Below are positions 59,086-64,000 of a stretch of 64,000 nucleotides of DNA, in pieces. How positions within the stretch are numbered: the first letter of the stretch is position 1; each line of letters begins with the position of its first letter. The position numbers and the translations under genes are program-made. The notes beneath the pieces were generated by a model that had not been told where the DNA came from, searched no databases, and saw only the letters and a list, made by a program, of their open reading frames with translations. Source of the DNA: Phytoactinopolyspora mesophila (GTDB lineage Bacteria; Actinomycetota; Actinomycetes; Jiangellales; Jiangellaceae); assembly GCF_010122465.1 (NCBI RefSeq), contig NZ_WLZY01000001.1:868001-932000 (forward strand), read 5' to 3'.

Positions 59086-59781
59086 ATGACCATCACCACG
59101 ACCGAACCGCTGGAAGAACTCGCCCTCGACGCCGCCCGCAACCTGGAAGACGAGTCCGCCGGCAACATCGTTCGCTGGGCCCACGAGACCTTCGGTGAGA
59201 AGTTCGCCGTCACGGCGTCGATGGCTGACGGTGTGCTCTCCCACGTGGCATCCCTGGCCGTGCCCGGCATCAAGGTGCTCTTCCTCGACACGGGTTACCA
59301 CTTCGCCGAGACCATCGGCACCCGCGACGCGATCGCGGCCGCCTACAACATCGACGTCGAGACCATCACTCATCCGCTGCGAGTCCCTGAGCACGAGGCG
59401 GAGTACGGTCAGCTGTACAAGATCGATCCGGACCTGTGCTGCGCGATCCGGAAGGTGTGGCCGCTGGACCGCGCGCTCGCGCCGTACGACGCATGGGCCG
59501 GTGGGCTGCGCCGCGCCGAGTCGCCCAGCCGCGCCGAGACTCCCGTCGTCACCTGGGATCCCAAGCGGCGCAAGGTCAAGATCAACCCGCTTGCCACCTG
59601 GACCGACGACGACGTCGACGAGTACGTCGCCAAGTACAACATCCTGGTCAACCCGCTCAAGCAGATCGGCTACCTGTCGATCGGCTGCGAGCCCTGCACC
59701 CGGCCGGTGGCGCCCGGTGAAGATGCCCGGGCCGGCCGCTGGGCGGGTTCGTCCAAGACCGAGTGCGGGATCCACCTCTAG
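59086..59781 (+). CDS. cysH: APS (adenylylsulfate) reductase
   Basis: 231 residues. FeS ligands Cys118-Cys119 (DLCCAIRK) and C201-x2-C204 (GCEPCTRP), which mark [4Fe-4S] APS reductases over PAPS reductases; catalytic C-terminal ECGIHL. PP-loop-like ASMADGVLSH and FLDTGYHF. It reduces APS to sulfite with thioredoxin. ATG follows the mini-protein stop without gap. Confidence 0.94.
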   Translation: MTITTTEPLEELALDAARNLEDESAGNIVRWAHETFGEKFAVTASMADGVLSHVASLAVPGIKVLFLDTGYHFAETIGTRDAIAAAYNIDVETITHPLRVPEHEAEYGQLYKIDPDLCCAIRKVWPLDRALAPYDAWAGGLRRAESPSRAETPVVTWDPKRRKVKINPLATWTDDDVDEYVAKYNILVNPLKQIGYLSIGCEPCTRPVAPGEDARAGRWAGSSKTECGIHL

Positions 59782-61097
59782 TGGGCACGCCGTCGCAAGA
59801 CCACAACCCCCCGGTGATCGACAGTACGCCGCGGTCGTTACCCGTCGGGAAAACCCCTGGTCGCGAGTCAGCGGAGCAACCACAACCCACTGACGATCAC
59901 CGGAGATATCCGCTGCTGCTCGACCTTGCGGGCAAGCGCGCGGTGGTCGTGGGTGGGGGCCCGGTGGCCGCACGACGCGCTGAAGCGCTGGCCGATGCCG
60001 CCGCCGACCTCGTCGTCGTCGCCCCCGCCGTGTGCGAACCGATGGCCGAGCTCATCAGCGCCGGGCGGGTGCACTGGCAGCCCCGGCAGTACCGGTCCAC
60101 CGATCTCGACGGCGCCTGGCTGGTGCACACCGCCACCGGCGACCGTTCGGTCGACGACGCCGTGGCCGCCGAAGCCGAAGCAGCGCGCGTATGGTGTGTC
60201 CGGGCCGACGACGCGAGTGCCTCGCCGGCGTGGACGCCAGCTGTCGCGCGCCTCGGCGATGTCGTCATCGCGGTCAGCGGCGGCGGAGATCCCGGCCGCG
60301 CCCGGGCGCTGCGCAACGCCGTGCAGGCTGCCCTGGAGAACGGTGAGCTTCCGCTGCGCCACGTCCGCACCGGACAGACCGCAGGTAGTGTCGCGCTGGT
60401 CGGAGGGGGGCCGGGCGACCCCGGGCTGATCACCACGCGCGGACGGCAACTATTGGCCGGCGCCGACGTCGTCGTCGTCGATCGCCTCGGTCCGCGCTCC
60501 CTGCTCGATGAACTGGACGACGACGTCGTCGTCATCGACGTCGGTAAAACACCAGGACACCATCCGGTCCCCCAGGACGAGATCAACCGGCTACTGGTCG
60601 AGCACGCTCAAGCCGGCCATCGGGTGGTGCGTCTCAAGGGCGGTGACCCGTTCGTGCTCGGGCGCGGCGGGGAGGAAGCGCTGGCCTGCCACGAGGCCGG
60701 CGTGCCGTTCGAAGTAGTGCCCGGGGTAACCAGCGCGGTGTCGGTGCCTGCGGCAGCCGGTATCCCGGTGACCCACCGCGGCATCTGCAAGCAGTTCACC
60801 GTCGTATCCGGACATGAAGGCCTCGACTGGCCGTCATTGGCGGCGAGCGAGGGCACCCTGGTGTTCCTGATGGGCGTCTCGCTGCTGGCGGATACGGCAA
60901 CCAACCTGGTGAACGCGGGCATGGACGCCTCGACGCCGGCCGCCGTCGTCGAGGACGGATACGGCCCGCGTCAGCGACTGACCACCGGCACCCTCGCCGA
61001 CATCGCCCAGCGCGCCGCCGCCGTGGGCGCCAAGCCACCGGCGGTGATCGTCGTCGGCGACGTCGTCAACGTCGCCACCGAACTCTCTAAGCCCTGA
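59781..61097 (+). CDS. cysG: Siroheme synthase (precorrin-2 dehydrogenase/SUMT fusion)
   Basis: About 438 residues from GTG 59781, which overlaps the cysH stop (TAGTG). After an N-terminal stretch, YPLLLDLAGKRAVVVGGGPVAARRAEAL is the NAD Rossmann domain, then SUMT from about 210 (VALVGGGPGDPGLITTRG, VVRLKGGDPFVLGRGGEEA, VPGVTSAVSVPAAAGIPVTHRG, VVVGDVV). The dimer/chelatase middle domain is shortened. The enzyme makes siroheme for Sir. The first about 40 codons come from a palindromic element (59811-59903), so the original start has been overwritten; GTG 59814 is a second candidate. No ATG is near. Confidence 0.9.
   Translation: MGTPSQDHNPPVIDSTPRSLPVGKTPGRESAEQPQPTDDHRRYPLLLDLAGKRAVVVGGGPVAARRAEALADAAADLVVVAPAVCEPMAELISAGRVHWQPRQYRSTDLDGAWLVHTATGDRSVDDAVAAEAEAARVWCVRADDASASPAWTPAVARLGDVVIAVSGGGDPGRARALRNAVQAALENGELPLRHVRTGQTAGSVALVGGGPGDPGLITTRGRQLLAGADVVVVDRLGPRSLLDELDDDVVVIDVGKTPGHHPVPQDEINRLLVEHAQAGHRVVRLKGGDPFVLGRGGEEALACHEAGVPFEVVPGVTSAVSVPAAAGIPVTHRGICKQFTVVSGHEGLDWPSLAASEGTLVFLMGVSLLADTATNLVNAGMDASTPAAVVEDGYGPRQRLTTGTLADIAQRAAAVGAKPPAVIVVGDVVNVATELSKP
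59811..59903. repeat. 93-bp miniature palindromic element (family A) inside cysG 5' end
   Basis: Outer arms CCGGTGATCG ... CGATCACCGG (59811 and 59903 ends) with 19 of 25 arm positions paired; centre starts GGTCGTTACCCG like the 38435 element (GGTCGTTATCCG). It lies between cysH and the conserved start of cysG and is translated in the cysG frame. Confidence 0.8.
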
Positions 61098-61099
61098 CC

Positions 61100-61130
61100 C
61101 GCCCGTCGTGGCCCCGGACCACGACGGGCG
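61100..61130. terminator. Terminator between cysG and the MazG-like gene
   Basis: CGCCCGTCGTGG (61100-61111) and CCACGACGGGCG (61119-61130) pair perfectly, loop 7 nt, 2 nt past the cysG stop, between convergent genes. Confidence 0.75.
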
Positions 61131-61166
61131 ACGACACCCCGCGGGCGCACCGCAAGGGCGAGTCGC

Positions 61167-61508
61167 TCAGCCGGCCGCGCCGACGGAGCCTGCGGAGCCA
61201 CCAGAACCCATTGAGCCGCCGGCGAGGCGCTTCTGATACTTGTCCAACGCGGCGTCGAGGGCGGCCTCAGGGTCGATTCCGACCTCCGCAGCCAGCGCAA
61301 GCACCGAGTAGAGCAGGTCGCCGATCTCGCCGGCCAGGCCTGGCGCCGCGGCAGCCTGGAACGGCCGCCGCCCGTACTCGGTGGCTGCGAGCACCTCCTT
61401 CGCGACCTCGCCAGCCTCGCTGCAGATGTCCATACTCCGCGCCTCGATGCTCATGTAGGCATCGTTGCGCTCCAGGAAGTCCGCAACGCGCGTTATCGAC
61501 TCGCCCAT
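61167..61508 (-). CDS. MazG-like nucleotide pyrophosphohydrolase
   Basis: 113 residues from ATG 61508 (GAGG 9 nt upstream). Short single MazG-type helical domain: EARSMDICSEAGEVAKEVL (EExxE-like metal helix region ICSEAGEVAKE), and GLAGEIGDLLYSVLALAAE (ExxD). The C-terminus is Gly/Ser-rich (GGSMGSGGSAGS). MazG-like enzymes hydrolyse unwanted NTPs. Substrate not inferable. Confidence 0.8.
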   Translation of the reverse strand: MGESITRVADFLERNDAYMSIEARSMDICSEAGEVAKEVLAATEYGRRPFQAAAAPGLAGEIGDLLYSVLALAAEVGIDPEAALDAALDKYQKRLAGGSMGSGGSAGSVGAAG

Positions 61509-61523
61509 TCCAACCAACCTCAG

Positions 61524-61615
61524 CTAAATGATCATGTTTGGTGGGTTTCCTCGTGCATCACCATGCCTGCAGGCCCTTTGACGCACGAGAGAACCTACCA
61601 AACATGATCATTTAG
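61524..61615. repeat. 92-bp palindromic element (CTAAATGATCAT type)
   Basis: 33-nt arms 61524-61556 and 61583-61615 match at 30 of 33 positions; outer sequence CTAAATGATCATGTTTGG. Same total length as the family A elements but unrelated arm sequence. It stands upstream of the MazG-like gene and downstream of the M14 gene, both leftward. Confidence 0.75.
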
Positions 61616-61660
61616 GGAGCGGTGGGTTGGGCTTCGGACGGCGGCGTACCGCTGAGACGA

Positions 61661-62797
61661 TCAGTAGGCGCACTGCTGCGGGAACTTGGTGCACTGAGTG
61701 ATCGGCGCGCCACGTGGCGGAATGTCGGTCCACCGGTCTGGGTCGACGTCGGACAGCGTGCCGTCGGCGATCGCGTCGGTAATGGCCCACAGGCCGGCGA
61801 CGTTCTGCTTGACCAGGTAGCCGCGGCTCTTCTGGCCGATGCCGCCGCGAGTCTCGAAGAACATCGCGTTGGTCCGCCATCCCGCGTATTCGCCGTCAGG
61901 TCCGGGCGCATCCAGCATGGACGCCGAGGTGACGCCCTCCGGAATGTTGATGTACGGGTAACGCGTGACGTTGACCGCTCCGTTCTTGCCGGCCGCGTCG
62001 GCCGCCACGACGGCCATCTGCCGTACGGCGTCCCACTGTGCTTCCTCCAGCATCCCCGGATCGAGCGAAATACCCATCGAGAAAGTGGTCATGTCGTCGG
62101 AATCGCCCGAGTAGTACGTGCCCTGGTGATGGATGTCGATCATGTAGTGCGGCAGGAAGTCGGCCCACAGATACCAATGTGCTTGCGACTCCACGGCGCG
62201 GTGCCGGGTGTAGTTGTCGAATACGGAGTCCGGCAGCGGCGCCAGGCCCCCGTCCACTCGGATCGAGTTGACCAGGTCGAACGTGTCCCGGTCCACGCCC
62301 CAATCCCGGTTGAGGTCGATTCCGTGGACAGTGTCCTGCCGGATGTAGGCCTCGTAGCCGTCCGGGTTGTACAACGGAATCACCACGAACGTGATCTCCT
62401 CCAGCACCTCGCGGGCATGCTTCCCGCCAGCCGCCAGTTGCTTCAGGAACGCAAGCGAAGCCTCCGCTCCGTACGGCTCGTTGCCGTGGATACGGCCCTG
62501 GACCCAGACCCGGGTATCTCCGGATCCGATGTAGGCCACGCTCAGCGAACGGCTCTCGCCGCTCAGGCCGATCTCCTCCACTTGGACCGCGCCCTTGCTG
62601 CGCGCCTCGATCGCTTTCAGCTCAGCTTGGACATCCTCATAGCTGAGCATGGCAGACCGGTTCGGGTCCTCCTGCCCCGGTGGGACGTGCGGACCTCCAG
62701 GCTTGCCGGCAACGGCGACGCCGGCCGAGCCGGCCACCAACGCCAGAACAAGCATGCAGACGAACAAGATCGGGTGACGACGGTGTGGGCGGCTCAT
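61661..62797 (-). CDS. Secreted M14-family zinc carboxypeptidase
   Basis: 378 residues with a Sec signal peptide (HPILFVCMLVLALVAGSAGVAVAG). Zinc and catalytic residues of M14: H-x2-E in GRIHGNEPYGAE, YNPDGY, DLNRDW (substrate Arg), second-ligand His in MIDIHHQGT, general base Glu near the end in MFFETRGG. It trims C-terminal residues or amidated/peptidoglycan peptides outside the cell. A C-terminal Cys pair (TQCTKFPQQC) may be disulfide-linked. ATG 62797. Confidence 0.92.
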   Translation of the reverse strand: MSRPHRRHPILFVCMLVLALVAGSAGVAVAGKPGGPHVPPGQEDPNRSAMLSYEDVQAELKAIEARSKGAVQVEEIGLSGESRSLSVAYIGSGDTRVWVQGRIHGNEPYGAEASLAFLKQLAAGGKHAREVLEEITFVVIPLYNPDGYEAYIRQDTVHGIDLNRDWGVDRDTFDLVNSIRVDGGLAPLPDSVFDNYTRHRAVESQAHWYLWADFLPHYMIDIHHQGTYYSGDSDDMTTFSMGISLDPGMLEEAQWDAVRQMAVVAADAAGKNGAVNVTRYPYINIPEGVTSASMLDAPGPDGEYAGWRTNAMFFETRGGIGQKSRGYLVKQNVAGLWAITDAIADGTLSDVDPDRWTDIPPRGAPITQCTKFPQQCAY

Positions 62798-62878
62798 GGA
62801 CGTCCCTTCTGCCGGCGGCGCACCGACGAAATGTCGGCCCTATGACGTATAGCACACTGTCGTCACAGAAAGTCAATA

Positions 62879-63042
62879 AGAACCCGCGCGAATAGGGGCG
62901 CCGGATAGGGAGCGGGGTCGGGCGCCTGGATAGCAAGGCCGAGGAAGGAGTCGCACTGGGTTTGTGCGTCGACTGACGAGAACGCAGCTAGCCAGGATGC
63001 CCGGGCCCGCGAGCCCGGCGACTCCCTATTCGCGCGGGTTCT
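62879..63042. repeat. 164-bp structured inverted repeat
   Basis: 19-bp perfect outer arms, AGAACCCGCGCGAATAGGG (62879-62897) and its inverse (63024-63042), with inner GGAGTCGC/GCGACTCC arms (62947-62954 / 63018-63025). It lies in the 395-bp gap 62798-63192, upstream of the leftward M14 gene. It could be a regulatory RNA element of that gene's leader or another miniature element. Confidence 0.6.
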
Positions 63043-63130
63043 AAGCGGGCCACGTGTTGATCAGGTCATCGCGCCTGGAGATGTCTCACCTCCGGCTCAG
63101 TCGCGCACCACTGCCCCGTCACTGGTGAAA

Positions 63131-63169
63131 CGACGTTGGCGCACGGGCGAAACCCGTGCGCCAACGTCG
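63131..63169 (-). terminator. Terminator of the ABC binding-protein gene
   Basis: 17-bp perfect stem (CGACGTTGGCGCACGGG, 63131-63147, with 63153-63169), loop CGAAA on the + strand, starting 24 nt past the leftward stop at 63193; followed by TTTCACC on the minus strand. Confidence 0.85.
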
Positions 63170-63192
63170 CGTTCACATCACACCGGCGGCAT

Positions 63193-64000
63193 TCAGGCGC
63201 AGGCCGATGTGTACTCGTAGGCGTCGGCCGTCTCACCGGTGACGTCCGCCTCGACCGTCGACACACCGAGCGGGGCGTCTTCGTCGGGGCGGTTGATCAC
63301 CGCGGTGCGCGTGGCGGTCTCGTCCGGGTCGCCGCCGAAGGTAGCCGTGGGCAGCATGCCCTCGTAGTCGACCTCGAGCCCATCCACCGCCGACCGCAGG
63401 CCGGCCCGGGTCAGGTCTTCGTTCGCGGCCGCAGCTTCCAGAGCCGCCTTGATCGGGTACGACCACACCCAGCCGAAGATGAAGCCCTCATTGTCCGGCA
63501 GGTCGCCTCCAACTGATTCACGCATGGCTTCGTGCCCGGCTGTGTCCGCCTCCCAGCCTTCCCACGGAGCGATATGCAGGTAGACGGCCTTCAGCGCCTC
63601 ACCCGCCGGGGAGTCCAGCAATGCGGGGTTCCACGTAGGCACCGAGCCGAGGAACTGGCCCTCGAAACCGTTGGCGATCGAACCGCCGACGATCGCTGCC
63701 GCCTCGGCCGGGCCAACGGCAAGTACGACGACGTCCGCGCCGCTGCCCACGACCTGGCCGATCGCCGCGTCCTGCGAGCCGACGACGGCGTCCGGGGCGG
63801 TCTCGACCCAGCCGGCGAACTCCACGTCGTTCGCCTCGGCCCACGCCTCGACACCGGCCGCGGAGTCTCCTCCGTAGTCGCCCGGGTAGCCGACAGCGAG
63901 AACCGACGACGGCTCCGCGACATTCGCAGCGGCCCAATCCAGGCCGATCTGCGACTCGATGCAGTACGAATACCCCGACTCCAGGATCAGACCCTGGTCG
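63193..64000 (-). CDS. ABC-type branched-chain amino-acid-like binding protein, 5' end cut off
   Basis: 269 codons visible, open to the window edge. Peripla_BP_6 (LivJ/LivK) pattern: LGLDW-like opening SQIGLDWAAANVAEPSSVLAVGYPGDYGGD, VVGSGADVVVLAVGPAEAAAIV, FLGSVPTWNPALLD and GFIFGWVWSYPIKAALEAAAAN, with a closing DGLEVDYEGMLP. It captures an amino acid or amide/urea-like ligand for an ABC importer. Permease genes must lie outside. A Cys near the end (YTSACA) is unusual. Confidence 0.88.
   Translation of the reverse strand, partial: DQGLILESGYSYCIESQIGLDWAAANVAEPSSVLAVGYPGDYGGDSAAGVEAWAEANDVEFAGWVETAPDAVVGSQDAAIGQVVGSGADVVVLAVGPAEAAAIVGGSIANGFEGQFLGSVPTWNPALLDSPAGEALKAVYLHIAPWEGWEADTAGHEAMRESVGGDLPDNEGFIFGWVWSYPIKAALEAAAANEDLTRAGLRSAVDGLEVDYEGMLPTATFGGDPDETATRTAVINRPDEDAPLGVSTVEADVTGETADAYEYTSACA

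Overview
This window is high-GC DNA (most genes use G/C-ending codons and GTG or TTG starts). It fits a filamentous, sporulating actinomycete: there is an SsgA/SsgB-like sporulation protein, a CmtR-type metal sensor with its P-type ATPase, the actinobacterial Cys-ending leader peptide in front of sulfite reductase, a DUF222/HNH '13E12' protein and CGNR regulators. A Jiangellales-like host would fit but cannot be proved from the sequence alone.

Layout. 1-9.6 kb: 3' part of a ROK regulator, cmtR plus a cation P1B-ATPase, a CBS-BON protein, a secreted orphan, a cupin, arfB, a DksA/TraR zinc finger and a rhamnosidase-like glycosidase. 9.9-20 kb: an accessory zone with two phosphotransferases, IS3 debris, vapBC, a hydrolase and a MerR-controlled DUF1048-ABC exporter operon with a 19-bp-spacer promoter. 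20.06-27.84 kb: a decayed integrative island at a tRNA-Val(CAC) gene. It carries two displaced copies of the tRNA 3' half (20059-20100 and 25148-25190), a DinB-like protein, Tn3 and ISL3 transposase remnants, a methyltransferase, an AbiEii-type nucleotidyltransferase, a second-type UMP kinase and an RHS fragment, but no recognisable integrase. 28-40 kb: ssgA-like, CGNR, pabBC, a Gly-Cys-Val tRNA cluster, an ECF sigma factor with hydrolase, a toxin/antitoxin-like pair, a lipoprotein, TenA-like, threonine dehydratase, Sir2, and rsgA preceded by an 18-codon Arg-rich reading frame.

40-48.1 kb is the most interesting block. A divergent XRE-cupin regulator faces seven co-directional genes, most overlapping by 4-13 nt: an M24 'pita-bread' enzyme with an altered metal ligand, E1-alpha and E1-beta of a TPP 2-oxo-acid/acetoin dehydrogenase (no E2 or E3), an amidohydrolase, a bi-cupin, an SDR lacking its catalytic Tyr/Lys, and a beta-hydroxyacid dehydrogenase. 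It reads as one catabolic pathway for an unidentified, probably nitrogen-containing compound.

48.2-56.6 kb: HNH protein, pseudouridine kinase/glycosidase pair, P5C dehydrogenase with a divergent PucR-type regulator, AidB-like acyl-CoA dehydrogenase and a Cys-rich mini-protein. 57-61.1 kb: assimilatory sulfate reduction (leader peptide, sir, zinc-ribbon mini-protein, cysH, cysG). 61-64 kb: MazG-like protein, secreted M14 carboxypeptidase and a truncated branched-chain-type ABC binding protein.

Intergenic spaces repeatedly contain long palindromes. Four (38435, 51355, 56481, 59811) are 90-93 bp, share the arm core GGTGATCG-n-CAG/GAG and seem to form one family of miniature palindromic elements; one of them forms the 5' end of cysG. 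A fifth (61524) has the same length but a different sequence.
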